A stretch of DNA of 64,000 nt from Lysinibacillus sp. KCTC 33748 (GCF_002237755.1 NZ_MWSJ01000020.1:1-64000); one strand, 5' to 3'. Counted from the first letter of the stretch, positions 52,747-61,667 are shown. Numbers and translations: made by a program. Notes: generated by a model not told the origin, from the sequence alone.

Positions 52747-53175
52747 ATGTCAGAAACGAATAACCAAACACAGTCTGAACAATTAACTGTGAGTCAAGAA
52801 CAATTGGATGTGCTAGATCAATTATTAAAGCCTGAGGTTCAGGAATCACTTACAACTTTAGTTGAACAATTACCAAAGTTAACTGAAATGATGACGCTAT
52901 TAACAAAGTCATATGAGTTTGCTCAAGCTGTTGCAACTGACGAAGTATTGAAAAATGATACTGTTGGTGCGGTAACAGAAATGGCAGGCCCAGTAGTAGG
53001 CTCAGCTAAAAATCTTGCAGCTACTGCAATTGAAGCGAAAGACCGTGCGTCTGAAAGCCAAGAAGTAATTGGTTTATTCGGTCTTATGAAAATGTTAAAA
53101 GACCCACAAGTTCAAGGTGTTTTCCGTTTTGTTAATGCTTTCTTACAAGTAAGCGCTGAACGTAAAGCTAAATAA
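52747..53175 (+). CDS. yjlC: DUF1641 protein YjlC
   Basis: A 142-residue DUF1641 protein, with LDVLDQLLKPEVQESLTTLV and the tail VIGLFGLMKMLKDPQVQGVF-like sequence. It lies 50 bp before ndh, the same pair as B. subtilis yjlC-ndh. Function unknown. Compared with the homolog at 38405 it has one unit rather than two. AAAGGAGAG precedes the ATG. Confidence 0.88.
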   Translation: MSETNNQTQSEQLTVSQEQLDVLDQLLKPEVQESLTTLVEQLPKLTEMMTLLTKSYEFAQAVATDEVLKNDTVGAVTEMAGPVVGSAKNLAATAIEAKDRASESQEVIGLFGLMKMLKDPQVQGVFRFVNAFLQVSAERKAK

Positions 53176-53225
53176 GACTCGACTCGAGATATATTCAAAA
53201 CGTACGGACGGAGGATTAATTAATC

Positions 53226-54410
53226 ATGTCAAAAGAAATCGTCATCTTAGGTGCTGGTTACGCTGGCGTTTTAACTGCATTAACAGCACGTAAGTATCTA
53301 TCAGCTGATGAAGCTAAAATTACTGTAGTAAACCAATTCCCAACACACCAAATCATCACTGAACTTCACCGTTTAGCTGGTGGTACTATTGCTGAAGGTG
53401 CTGTTGCTTTACCACTTAAAAAAATCTTTAAAGGTTTAGATATCGATTTACAAATCGCTAAAGTTACAAAATTCAACGTAGACAGTAAAAAAGTTGACCT
53501 AGATACTGGGTATACTTTAAATTACGATACTTTAGTAGTATCTTTAGGTAGCCAAACTGGATTCTTCGGTATCCCAGGATTAGAAGAAAACTCAATGGTA
53601 CTTAAATCAGTGAACGAAGCAAACAAAATTAACAAACATATCGAAGACCGTATTAAAGCATATGCACAAACAAAAGACGAAGCAGATGCAACAATCGTTA
53701 TCGGTGGTGGCGGTTTAACAGGTGTAGAGCTTGTTGGTGAAATCGTGGACAACTTCCCGAAGATCGCAGCAAAACACGGTGTTAACTTTGCTGACCTTAA
53801 AATTAAACTTGTTGAAGCTGGTCCGAAAATCTTACCAGTACTTCCGGATGTACTTATCCAACGCGCTACTGAAAGTTTAGCAAAACGTGGCGTTGAATTC
53901 ATTACTAGCACTCCTGTAACGGGTGTTGATGGTAACGTCATCTCTCTTAAAGATCGCGAACCAATCGTTGCCAATACGCTTATTTGGACAGGCGGGGTAG
54001 CTCCACTTCCAATCGTAGGCGAGTCTGGTCTTGAAGCAGACCGCGGTAAAGCTACGATTAACGAATTCTTACAATCTACATCTCATGATGATGTATTCGT
54101 AATCGGTGATGCATCTGTAGCATTACCAGGTGATGGCGGACGTCCACTATATGCACCAACTGCACAAGTTGCATGGCAAATGGGTGAGTGCGCTGGATAC
54201 AACTTATTTGCACAATACAAAAACCAAGAGATGAAGTCTTTCTCTGCAATTAACTCTGGTACACTTGCAAGCTTAGGCCGTAAAGACGCTGTTGCGACAA
54301 TCGGTGCTAGCAACACACAACTTAAAGGTCTTCCTGCAACACTTATGAAAGAAGCGTCTAACATTCGCTATCTTACACACATTAAAGCGCTATTCGGCTT
54401 AGCGTATTAA
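53226..54410 (+). CDS. ndh: Type II NADH dehydrogenase
   Basis: A 394-residue FAD enzyme that oxidises NADH and reduces menaquinone without pumping protons. FAD box IVILGAGYAGVLTAL at the N-terminus, NADH box ATIVIGGGGLTGVELVGEI near 155, GDASVALP near 295 and the C-terminal membrane-binding part. The codon use is strongly biased (AAC, ATC, CTT) as in a highly expressed gene. Main entry of electrons into the respiratory chain. Confidence 0.95.
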   Translation: MSKEIVILGAGYAGVLTALTARKYLSADEAKITVVNQFPTHQIITELHRLAGGTIAEGAVALPLKKIFKGLDIDLQIAKVTKFNVDSKKVDLDTGYTLNYDTLVVSLGSQTGFFGIPGLEENSMVLKSVNEANKINKHIEDRIKAYAQTKDEADATIVIGGGGLTGVELVGEIVDNFPKIAAKHGVNFADLKIKLVEAGPKILPVLPDVLIQRATESLAKRGVEFITSTPVTGVDGNVISLKDREPIVANTLIWTGGVAPLPIVGESGLEADRGKATINEFLQSTSHDDVFVIGDASVALPGDGGRPLYAPTAQVAWQMGECAGYNLFAQYKNQEMKSFSAINSGTLASLGRKDAVATIGASNTQLKGLPATLMKEASNIRYLTHIKALFGLAY

Positions 54411-54418
54411 TATTTCAA

Positions 54419-54458
54419 GGGCATGAATCAATAGTAATATTGAGTTCATGCCCTTTTT
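54419..54458 (+). terminator. ndh terminator
   Basis: GGGCATGAA pairs with TTCATGCCC, then TTTTT. Confidence 0.9.
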
Positions 54459-54499
54459 GTGTCTACATATGACTTAAGATGAAGTGAACACCGGGTGTT

Positions 54500-54830
54500 T
54501 CAGCGATAAATTTTGATGGAAGAGTCGGGGGACGGAAGAAACAGCCGAAGCGACGGAAAAGGTAGTGTGACAATTAGTAAAGATTCGAAAAGGTTGAGAA
54601 CAATCATGAGGTATTTTTTATTTAAACGATCTATCAAACTGCCTGACCAGAAACTGCCGAAAAGTGTGGATAAAGCCCTAACGATATATAAGCCAGACAC
54701 AGCGATAGCGGATCCTGTAAGGTAAAACAATTAGATTTAAAGCTATCCAGCTTCCGACGCTGGAAACACCAATACTAGACAATAATATAGCCGGATAACG
54801 CCACGTTTCTATTAATTTATTTACGCCCAT
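54500..54830 (-). pseudogene. Broken MFS transporter gene behind a T-box
   Basis: The - strand opens with an ATG at 54830: MGVNKLIETWRYPAILLSS continues to SWIALNLIV, then the frame shifts by one base near a run of Ts (about 54725) and continues as FYLTGSAIAVSGLYIVRALS, LFGSFWSGSLIDRLNKK. This is the first third of an MFS exporter (helices 1-2 and motif A GSLIDRLNKK). It stops near 54500, so both a frameshift and a 3' truncation are present. Confidence 0.8.
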
Positions 54831-54867
54831 ATAAATTCCTCCTTGTAGTTATGACAAGTAACTAAAA

Positions 54868-55165
54868 CAAAAAAATCCCACCCCAAGACGATTGGTCTTA
54901 GGGACGAGATTGTGAAATTTATACTCACGTTGTGCCACCCTAGTTCACTATTATGTCACCTAAGAGCCTTTTCAGTACGGCATAAATACGTATGCTTAAC
55001 TGTTTCTCTGTAACGGGAGTTCCCGTCGCACCATCATTCAAATAGAAATCCAATGCGCTACACCTAGGCTTGTTTCAATAATTCGCTCTTACCCGATTTC
55101 AGCAACCCGAGCTCTCTGGGAAGAACAGACTTATTTACTCGTTATCCATAATTCGGTAAGGTGTT
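54868..55165 (-). promoter_or_regulatory. T-box leader
   Basis: On the - strand the T-box sequence AGGGTGGCAC (54932-54941) precedes a terminator GTCCCTAAGACC/GGGGTGGGAT with seven Ts (to 54868). Upstream are the stem I marks CAGAGAGCTCGGGTTGCTGA and GAGTAAAT. The UGGC bulge would pair with a tRNA ending GCCA, so the cognate tRNA should have discriminator G; Trp, Gln and Asn tRNAs in this window fit. The specifier codon was not assigned. Confidence 0.85.
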
Positions 55166-55183
55166 TCTACGAATTTTAATATA

Positions 55184-55288
55184 TTCCGATAAATACCTGA
55201 ATTGTTCCGATAAACTTCTAAAACATTCCGATAAATTCAGAAATAATTCCGATATTTCACGAAAAGGTTCCGATATTCTTATTGAAGA
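55184..55288. repeat. Five direct repeats of 21 bp
   Basis: TTCCGATA starts at 55184, 55205, 55226, 55247 and 55268, an exact 21-bp period, with AT-rich variable remainders. The last unit runs into the 3' end of the hydrolase gene. Twenty-one bp is two helical turns and also seven codons; on the - strand one frame reads YRN in each unit, but stops interrupt it. Confidence 0.85.
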
Positions 55289-55896
55289 TAGGCTGTAAGC
55301 TTCGTTAAAAGTGATTGGCAAAGAATCACTGACTCTACTGTATGATTTTTTATTTCAAGAGAATGGTCAGCATTTTCTACAATAGTGAGCTCAAATGAAG
55401 AAAGTAGTCCTAATCTTTCCTTAGAATAATGAGGATCAGCAGTACCGATTGCTAGAAATGCCTGCTTCCCAAGCAAATTTTTCATCACATGATCAAGAGT
55501 CAGTAGGGGTGTCAAAAGCACATAACGAGAAGGAACAGATGACATTCGCTGCATATAAAAATCTGTGATCGGTAATGTCCCGAGTGATTTTCCTATGTAT
55601 ACAGCTTCGGTATAAGATTTTGTACTTAAAATATATTCCACAATAGGGTTTGCGGCATTATAAACCATTGCTGAAATAGCTTCTGGCTCCTGTTCAAATT
55701 GTTGCGAATCAAACGTATAGCATACTTGTACTACATCATAGCCAAGTTCTAGCATCAGCTCAGTTGAATAATAAAGAAGTGGTTTTTCATACGTATAGCC
55801 AGTGCCAGAGAACATAAAGCACACCCTGTCACTTTTGTTATCAAAGTGATGGTATGGAATATCGTTGTATTGTTCTTTTCTTGGTTTGATTTTCAT
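55279..55896 (-). CDS. Alpha/beta hydrolase family protein
   Basis: A 205-residue small hydrolase. The nucleophile elbow is GKSLG near 104 (VYIGKSLGTLPI), the acid may be D in IGTADPHY near 150, and the histidine is in VENADHSLEI. MFSGTGYTYEKPLLYY near 30 is the oxyanion-hole region. Substrate unknown. GGGGGT precedes the ATG. Single gene, followed by the 21-bp repeats. Confidence 0.82.
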   Translation of the reverse strand: MKIKPRKEQYNDIPYHHFDNKSDRVCFMFSGTGYTYEKPLLYYSTELMLELGYDVVQVCYTFDSQQFEQEPEAISAMVYNAANPIVEYILSTKSYTEAVYIGKSLGTLPITDFYMQRMSSVPSRYVLLTPLLTLDHVMKNLLGKQAFLAIGTADPHYSKERLGLLSSFELTIVENADHSLEIKNHTVESVILCQSLLTKLTAYLQ

Positions 55897-55961
55897 GGAA
55901 ATACCCCCATTTATTTCTTTTTTTATTTTATAATCTAACTATAACAAGGGGGGAGAAATTT

Positions 55962-56930
55962 ATGAAGGCTGTGATTATTAATGAGTTTGGTACTTCTGAT
56001 GTTTTAAAGTACGTAGAATGTCCAAAGCCGTCTATTTCAGCAGGGGAAGTATTAATACGTACGACATATACGAGTGTGAATTTTGCCGATATTAAAAATA
56101 GAACAGGCAATAAAGCAAAAGCAAATTTCCCAATGATACTCGGTTTAGATGTAGCTGGTGTAGTTGAAGAGGTTTTTGGTGAAAATAGTGCATTTAAAGT
56201 TGGGGATGTCGTTATTGCATTCCCAAAAGATGGAGCATATGCAGAGTATGTAGTAGCGAAAGAACAGCTTATCTTCAAAGTTCCAAATGATGTCTCTTTG
56301 GAGAAGGCAGCTGCTGTGCCAACGGTTTTGTTTTTATCCTATCTCTTAACACATCAAATCGCTCCAATTCGTACAAACGATAGCGTACTAATTCATGCTG
56401 CATCTGGTGGTGCAGGGACAATGCTTATTCAAATGGCGAAAAAGCTAGGTGCTAAAAATATTATTGGCACAGTCAGTGATATGAAAAAAGCGACAATTGC
56501 CTATGAGCTAGGTGCCCATCATGTACTGACATACGATAATTTTAGTGCGCAAGTCAATGAATATACGGATGGTCAAGGTGTAAACATCATTTTTGACTCC
56601 ATCGCTGGAAATATTACAGAAGAGAGCTTTCACTGTTTAGCTCCGTATGGTACGCTCGTGCAATTTGGAAATAGTGGTGGTAAAGCAGGTAATATAAAAA
56701 CATCTGATTTACATAATAGCTGCCGCAATGTGAAAGGTTTTAGCCTAGGAACGACTCGAGCTTCCAAGCCAGAAATGCTACAACAAGTTACCGAGGAGAT
56801 GTTTGCATTGCTGAGGGAAGAGAGCTTCCAAGTACCTGTTGCGAAGATCTTTAAATTAGAGGACATGCAGAAAGCCCATGATTTGATGGAAAGTCGCCAG
56901 CATCAAGGGAAAATAATAATTAAAATATAA
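55962..56930 (+). CDS. Quinone oxidoreductase-like MDR alcohol dehydrogenase
   Basis: A 322-residue medium-chain dehydrogenase/reductase without the zinc ligands, as in NADPH:quinone oxidoreductases. Markers: VNFADIKNRTGN near 40, GLDVAGVVEEV, and the NADPH-binding segment VLIHAASGGAGTMLIQMAKKLG near 145. It should reduce quinones or enones with NADPH. AAGGGGGGAG precedes the ATG. Single gene with own terminator. Confidence 0.9.
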   Translation: MKAVIINEFGTSDVLKYVECPKPSISAGEVLIRTTYTSVNFADIKNRTGNKAKANFPMILGLDVAGVVEEVFGENSAFKVGDVVIAFPKDGAYAEYVVAKEQLIFKVPNDVSLEKAAAVPTVLFLSYLLTHQIAPIRTNDSVLIHAASGGAGTMLIQMAKKLGAKNIIGTVSDMKKATIAYELGAHHVLTYDNFSAQVNEYTDGQGVNIIFDSIAGNITEESFHCLAPYGTLVQFGNSGGKAGNIKTSDLHNSCRNVKGFSLGTTRASKPEMLQQVTEEMFALLREESFQVPVAKIFKLEDMQKAHDLMESRQHQGKIIIKI

Positions 56931-56955
56931 AGTAATTAAATCCAAATGTAGATAT

Positions 56956-56993
56956 AAAAAAGATGACTCTGATATTGTAGAGTCATCTTTTTA
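56956..56993. terminator. Bidirectional terminator
   Basis: AAAAAGATGACTCT pairs with AGAGTCATCTTTTT around GATATTGT, between convergent genes. Confidence 0.9.
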
Positions 56994-57010
56994 TATGGGC
57001 ATAGTTAGTG

Positions 57011-57820
57011 TTATTGCTTGTCTAGTTCATTGATTTTTTCATATATACGTCGTTTGCGATAGAGCATAATTCCTGCTTCAGCAACATCTTGAATCATTCC
57101 TTTATTTGCATAGGCACCGAAAATCATCCCAGCTACCGGAATCATTTGAAACAGCTTTTTCCAGCCGAATTGATCGCGATACGTAAAAAATACTTCCTGC
57201 CAGCCTTGCAGTTGTGAAATCATATCCTCCGCTGCATGATTCGTCGTATGCATAGAAGAAAGCTCTTTCAATATAGCTTCTTTGCCGACAATATCAGCTG
57301 AGGAGAATTGGAGACATTTAACGATGAAAATTCGTTCCATTTTATCGTTTGGGTTATAGCCGTGAATGATTGCAATCTCTTGCAATGTTTTTAAAGCCAT
57401 TCCTAAAATAAAAGGAATGTCTATAGCTAGTGTAAAGATACCACCAAAGCCGGTAGAAGCACCTTGTACTGTTGCTAATTTTACGCGTTCATTTTGAAGC
57501 TTGTCACTTAGAGCAATCATATCCTCCAAAGGAATTTGTCCTATATCAGATATAGCACAAATATCATGAAAAGAAGAATTGTTACGTATGTTCTGCAGCA
57601 TAGCCTGTTCATTAATTAAGTATTGCCCACCTGATTGAATATAGCTCCCTAATTCATCAACTAGTAATGCTATCTTCTTTTGAAGAAAGGCAGGTGTCAT
57701 CTTATCTAAGAGTTTAAACGGAATGCGACCTAATTTCTCCCAAAACCACAAGTCCTTTTGATCTTTCTCCCACGCTTGAATTTCTTGCAAATGCTTTTCT
57801 AATTGCTCGAGATTCTCCAT
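57011..57820 (-). CDS. EcsC family protein
   Basis: A 269-residue EcsC-domain protein: ASTGFGGIFTLAIDIPFILGMALKTLQEIA is the conserved glycine-rich membrane-active helix, and MIPVAGMIFGAYANKGMI follows near the end. Function unknown; EcsC of Bacillus is linked to the Ecs ABC transporter, but no such transporter lies beside this gene. The start at 57820 has AAGGGG 10 nt upstream; a longer frame to 57946 would overlap the next gene. Confidence 0.85.
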   Translation of the reverse strand: MENLEQLEKHLQEIQAWEKDQKDLWFWEKLGRIPFKLLDKMTPAFLQKKIALLVDELGSYIQSGGQYLINEQAMLQNIRNNSSFHDICAISDIGQIPLEDMIALSDKLQNERVKLATVQGASTGFGGIFTLAIDIPFILGMALKTLQEIAIIHGYNPNDKMERIFIVKCLQFSSADIVGKEAILKELSSMHTTNHAAEDMISQLQGWQEVFFTYRDQFGWKKLFQMIPVAGMIFGAYANKGMIQDVAEAGIMLYRKRRIYEKINELDKQ

Positions 57821-57869
57821 TTTGTCTATTCCCCTTACATGTGCATTTAGTATAAATACGAGAAGAATT

Positions 57870-59246
57870 TTAAAAGGTTTCGAATGATTGCCAAACTGTT
57901 GCAAGTAACGCGATACTTTCTTGGATTTGCTCAAGGGAAAGCCCACCGTAGCCTATAATGACCATAGCATGTTCAGAGTTGTGCTGATAGGAGGTTGAAC
58001 ATGGGTAGACTTGGATACCTTCCTCCTGCGCAAGTTTAATCGCCTCCTGTTCAGAAAGTCTTTTTGGTAACTTCATAACGATGTGTAGTCCTGATTTTTC
58101 ACCAATTACTTCGAATTCATTCGAAAAATGGGCGTTAATAGCTGCTAGTAATGTCTGTTGCTTTTTACGATAAATAGTGCGCATTTTGGCTAAATGCTTA
58201 TCGAATAAACCTTGAGCAATAAAATCGGCTAACACAAGCTGATCTATTTTGGAGACAACGGATTTTTGTTCTTGATTAAAATGAGTAAAAGCTTCGACTA
58301 ACGATTTAGGCAAAATCATGTAACTTATGCGCAGCGATGGGATAAGCGTTTTGGAAAAGGTTCCGAAATAAATTACGCGTTGAAGCTGATCCATTTTTGC
58401 TAAAGAGGGGATAGGGAGCCCCTTATAACGAAATTCTGAATCATAGTCATCTTCAATAATATATGCTTTTTCAGTAGTAGCCCATTGCAGAAGTGCCGCA
58501 CGCCGTTCAACAGGCATAACCATGCCTAGTGGAAACTGGTGTGCGGGTGTTGTGTATAACATGTGGATTGATTTTTTCGGTATAGTAACCCCTGAGTTAT
58601 CAACAGGAATTGCATGAGTTGTTAGTCCACATTGTTGTAATGTTGCATGCACTCTTTTAAAGCCAGGATCCTCTAAGCCAACTTGTGCTTTTGGGCCAAA
58701 AAAGTGACATAGAGCTTGAAGCTGATTTTGTGTACCACTATAAATAAACACCTGTGATGCCTCACAAGTAACCCCTCTTGATCGTTCAACATAACGAGCG
58801 ATTTCCGTCCGCAATATAGCTTCTCCTTGCCAAGGACTTGTCGTTAAATTATCCACATTGAAGTGCTTTTTCAACAGCTTATGCCAGCTGGAGAATGGAA
58901 AAGCCTCCTTATCCACATGTCCGTTATTAAAATCAAATTTTATAGTATATGTAGTAGATGCTTTAGCTGTGGATATGTGATGTTTTTGCTGCTGTTCCCA
59001 TTCAAATTCAAAGGGCGCTATAAAATAGCCAGAGCGTTCCTTACTATAGATATAGCCTTCAGCTAGTAATTGCTCATAAGCTTCTTTAATTGTATGGACA
59101 CTAACGTCAAGCGTTATTGCAAGAGTCCGTTTAGAAGGCAATTGCTCATCGGCCATCAGTTTTTTGCTTAAAATTGCTTGTTTTATTTCTTCGTAAATTT
59201 GCACGTACTTCGGTGAATCTCCAGTAAATGAAATCGATAAATCCAA
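57870..59246 (-). CDS. MocR/PdxR-type regulator (GntR-aminotransferase fusion)
   Basis: A 458-residue regulator with a GntR-type winged HTH (about 10-75: YVQIYEEIKQAILSKKL, LPSKRTLAITLDVSVHTIKEAYEQL) and a fold-I aminotransferase-like domain that binds PLP through the lysine of GTFSKTLIPSLR. EDDYDSEFRY supplies the usual PLP contacts. The start is TTG at 59246, 7 nt after AGGAGGTG. It is divergent from an acetyltransferase gene, a probable target. Its ligand beyond PLP is unknown. Confidence 0.9.
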   Translation of the reverse strand: MDLSISFTGDSPKYVQIYEEIKQAILSKKLMADEQLPSKRTLAITLDVSVHTIKEAYEQLLAEGYIYSKERSGYFIAPFEFEWEQQQKHHISTAKASTTYTIKFDFNNGHVDKEAFPFSSWHKLLKKHFNVDNLTTSPWQGEAILRTEIARYVERSRGVTCEASQVFIYSGTQNQLQALCHFFGPKAQVGLEDPGFKRVHATLQQCGLTTHAIPVDNSGVTIPKKSIHMLYTTPAHQFPLGMVMPVERRAALLQWATTEKAYIIEDDYDSEFRYKGLPIPSLAKMDQLQRVIYFGTFSKTLIPSLRISYMILPKSLVEAFTHFNQEQKSVVSKIDQLVLADFIAQGLFDKHLAKMRTIYRKKQQTLLAAINAHFSNEFEVIGEKSGLHIVMKLPKRLSEQEAIKLAQEEGIQVYPCSTSYQHNSEHAMVIIGYGGLSLEQIQESIALLATVWQSFETF

Positions 59247-59339
59247 AATGTTGCACCTCCTGGTATGGTGTGTTTTTTGAAAATTGGTTCTATCTATCAT
59301 ATCAAAATTATCGTTAAATATTGAAAAGGAGTGAAGAAA

Positions 59340-59930
59340 ATGAATTTTATAGCATTAGAAAATGAGGTTGTATTGCTTAAGCCTTTAGAACATGATGATA
59401 TGCAAGGGTTATTAGAGGCTGCAAGTTATCCAGAGATCTGGTCACATATGTCCACAACTATAGAAAAAATAGACGATGTGAATAACTTTGTGGATAAGGC
59501 ATTACTAACAAAACGAGAAAAAAACGAGTTCCCATTCGTAATTGTGGATAAAAAATCTGGACACATCATCGGTTCGACTCGATTTATGGATATTGATGAA
59601 ACGCATAAACGGCTTGAAATAGGAACTACATGGATTTCACCTGCTTTTTGGCGTACAGCTATTAATACGAATTGCAAATATTTATTACTACAATACTGCT
59701 TTGAGGTATTAAATATACAGCGTGTGCAAATTAAAACTGATCATGAAAATGTGCGTTCACAAAGGGCAATTGAGCGTCTAGGAGCAATAAAGGAGGGGGT
59801 CTTACGTAATCATATGGTGCGTAAGGATGGTACAACACGTAATACTGTGATGTACAGTATTACTCTACAAGAATGGCCACGAGTGAAAAAGCATTTGCAG
59901 CAGTTGCTAATTGACGCTACCGAGAAATAG
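59340..59930 (+). CDS. GNAT acetyltransferase, RimJ/RimL type
   Basis: A 196-residue N-acetyltransferase: EIGTTWISPAFWRTAINTNC near 95, RVQIKTDHENVRSQRAIERLGA near 135 with the acetyl-CoA region and the family N-x-x-S-x-x-A-x-x-x-x-G pattern. Target (protein N-terminus, antibiotic or small amine) unknown. AAGGAG is 8 nt from the ATG at 59340. Divergent from the MocR regulator. Confidence 0.88.
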   Translation: MNFIALENEVVLLKPLEHDDMQGLLEAASYPEIWSHMSTTIEKIDDVNNFVDKALLTKREKNEFPFVIVDKKSGHIIGSTRFMDIDETHKRLEIGTTWISPAFWRTAINTNCKYLLLQYCFEVLNIQRVQIKTDHENVRSQRAIERLGAIKEGVLRNHMVRKDGTTRNTVMYSITLQEWPRVKKHLQQLLIDATEK

Positions 59931-59952
59931 GGATAAAGAAATTATTATACTT

Positions 59953-59988
59953 AAAAAGAATGGTCATTAGTCGACCATTCTTTTTTTA
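59953..59988. terminator. Bidirectional terminator
   Basis: AAAGAATGGTC pairs with GACCATTCTTT, with A and T tracts either side, between convergent genes. Confidence 0.9.
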
Positions 59989-60674
59989 TAAATATATCCT
60001 ACTACAATCCAAGTTACTATTGACCATGCGATGATAGTAGCTATTGGAATAATGACGTCCATTGTTGTGTATGTGCCTTCTAGAGCTTCTCCTAATACTA
60101 CCAATTGGGAACTTGGTAACCATTCAGCAATCTTGAATATCGGACTAGCAGAAGATAGAGCTAGTACAAGAGGACCAAATGAGAAAATTAGGATAACAGG
60201 TAGTACAATAAGAGATCCTTCCATAATCGTTTTGGCGAATAATCCACATAATGTTCCCATTGCAATATAGAACACAGTCGAAACTATTAAAGCGATAGCT
60301 AAGATGAAAAGATTAGCCGGGTTATAGCCAACGATGAAAATAGTCAATGCTACGATTACTACCGTAATGATAAAGACAAACAAGCTTTTACCAATTAAAA
60401 TATCGCCAAGTGAAGCAGGGGAAAGCATTAAACTGCGAAGCGTATTTTTTTCTTTCTCTTCAGCAATTAGACAGCATTGTACATAGGAAGTCACCATAGA
60501 AAATGCAATATTAATTGAAAGGAAATAGGTTGCGATAGTAGCTGAGCCCGTTTTACTATATAAAAATGCAAAAAAAAGTGGCATAAATACCATAATGGAT
60601 ACCGCATAGTTACGTGAAAATTCCTTATAATCCTTCATTAAAATAGCTTGAATACGTGTCATTGAAAGGTTCAT
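59967..60674 (-). CDS. ABC-2 type permease
   Basis: A 235-residue permease with six helices; the segment CCLIAEEKEKNTLRSLMLSP after helix 2 is the ABC-2 signature. Its start overlaps the stop of the ATPase gene by 4 bp. With that ATPase it forms an exporter; Na+ or drug export (NatB-like) is possible but not shown. Last gene of the operon read from about 63.2 kb. Confidence 0.88.
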   Translation of the reverse strand: MNLSMTRIQAILMKDYKEFSRNYAVSIMVFMPLFFAFLYSKTGSATIATYFLSINIAFSMVTSYVQCCLIAEEKEKNTLRSLMLSPASLGDILIGKSLFVFIITVVIVALTIFIVGYNPANLFILAIALIVSTVFYIAMGTLCGLFAKTIMEGSLIVLPVILIFSFGPLVLALSSASPIFKIAEWLPSSQLVVLGEALEGTYTTMDVIIPIATIIAWSIVTWIVVGYIYKKRMVD

Positions 60675-61519
60675 ACTAAATCACTCCCTGTTATTTGCAT
60701 AAAAATATTACCTAGTGTCGGCTCGTTTGTATAAATGCGAGAAACTTCGTTCGATTGCATCCAATGAAACAGTTTTTCTGCATCCTGATTTCCATTTTGA
60801 ATGACTTCGCTAGCGCCATTTTTTAGTTCAACTGTAATAGACTCATCACCAAACTCTTTTTTCAAATCTTTTGGCGAACCAATTGCTCTAATTTTACCTT
60901 TATGTAAGAAGGCGACACGATCACAAAGTATTTCTGCTTCACTCATATCGTGTGTTGTTAAAAATATTGTAGTACCCATCTCGTTTAGTTTACGCAAGCC
61001 GTTATAAATATGCTGTGTATTAACGGGATCGAGTGCAGAAGTTGGTTCATCTAAAAATAGTAGTTCTGGTTTATGCATGATGGCACGTGCTAGCGTAACA
61101 CGTTGCATCATTCCTTTAGAAAGCTGACTAATTTTCTTTTTACGATCACCGTATAGGTTAACAAAATCCAAAGCCTCTTTGACGGCTGATTTAGGTAATT
61201 GATATAAATTACTGAATAGTAATAAATTCTCCTCGATTGAAAGTCGTGTATATAGTCCGCTATTATCTGTTAAAATACCAAAGCGTTTACGATTGTTACT
61301 TTGTTTCATCTCATTTGCTGGGCGGCCAAACAATAAAACGTCGCCATCAGTTTTTTCAGTTTGTGCTGTTAATATTTTTATTGTAGTCGTTTTTCCAGAA
61401 CCACTAGGTCCAAGAAAGCCGAATATTTCTCCTTTTTGAATGGTAAAGGAAACATCCTGTAATGCTGTTTCCTTATTAAATGTTTTTTTTAAATGCTGAA
61501 CATCAATCACTGCGTTCAT
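60671..61519 (-). CDS. ABC transporter ATP-binding protein
   Basis: A 282-residue ATPase with Walker A GPSGSGKTTT, signature LSKGMMQRV, Walker [14 protein letters not shown] and FLTTHDMSEAE, the drug/Na+ exporter type. ATG at 61519 follows GGGAGG at 7 nt; upstream codons to 61615 are not used. It partners the ABC-2 permease. Confidence 0.9.
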   Translation of the reverse strand: MNAVIDVQHLKKTFNKETALQDVSFTIQKGEIFGFLGPSGSGKTTTIKILTAQTEKTDGDVLLFGRPANEMKQSNNRKRFGILTDNSGLYTRLSIEENLLLFSNLYQLPKSAVKEALDFVNLYGDRKKKISQLSKGMMQRVTLARAIMHKPELLFLDEPTSALDPVNTQHIYNGLRKLNEMGTTIFLTTHDMSEAEILCDRVAFLHKGKIRAIGSPKDLKKEFGDESITVELKNGASEVIQNGNQDAEKLFHWMQSNEVSRIYTNEPTLGNIFMQITGSDLV

Positions 61520-61591
61520 TTGAAAACCTCCCTGTGTTGTTGTTGATGTCTCAACTATAAGGGACAATGAAGATAACAACATTAAATTACA

Positions 61592-61608
61592 GGTGAAAGG
61601 CGGTGAAA
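61592..61608 (-). promoter_or_regulatory. Direct repeats upstream of the ABC genes
   Basis: GGTGAAA occurs at 61592-61598 and 61602-61608 (TTTCACC on the - strand), one helical turn apart, about 75 bp before the ATPase start. It may be a binding site for the LytTR regulator encoded just upstream; this is inferred. Confidence 0.35.
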
Positions 61609-61667
61609 TGACCATTAGCGGAGAAATATTTCAGCTGACAGGAGTCGTTTATTTCCTGGGAAATCTA

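Noticed and set aside
55184-55288. 21-bp repeats as CRISPR array or as coding heptads
   Set aside because: Only 8 bp are conserved and there are no spacers of CRISPR size; the in-frame YRN reading is broken by stops.
57821-57946. Longer EcsC start at 57946
   Set aside because: It would overlap the MocR gene by 77 bp and lacks a ribosome binding site; 57820 has AAGGGG.
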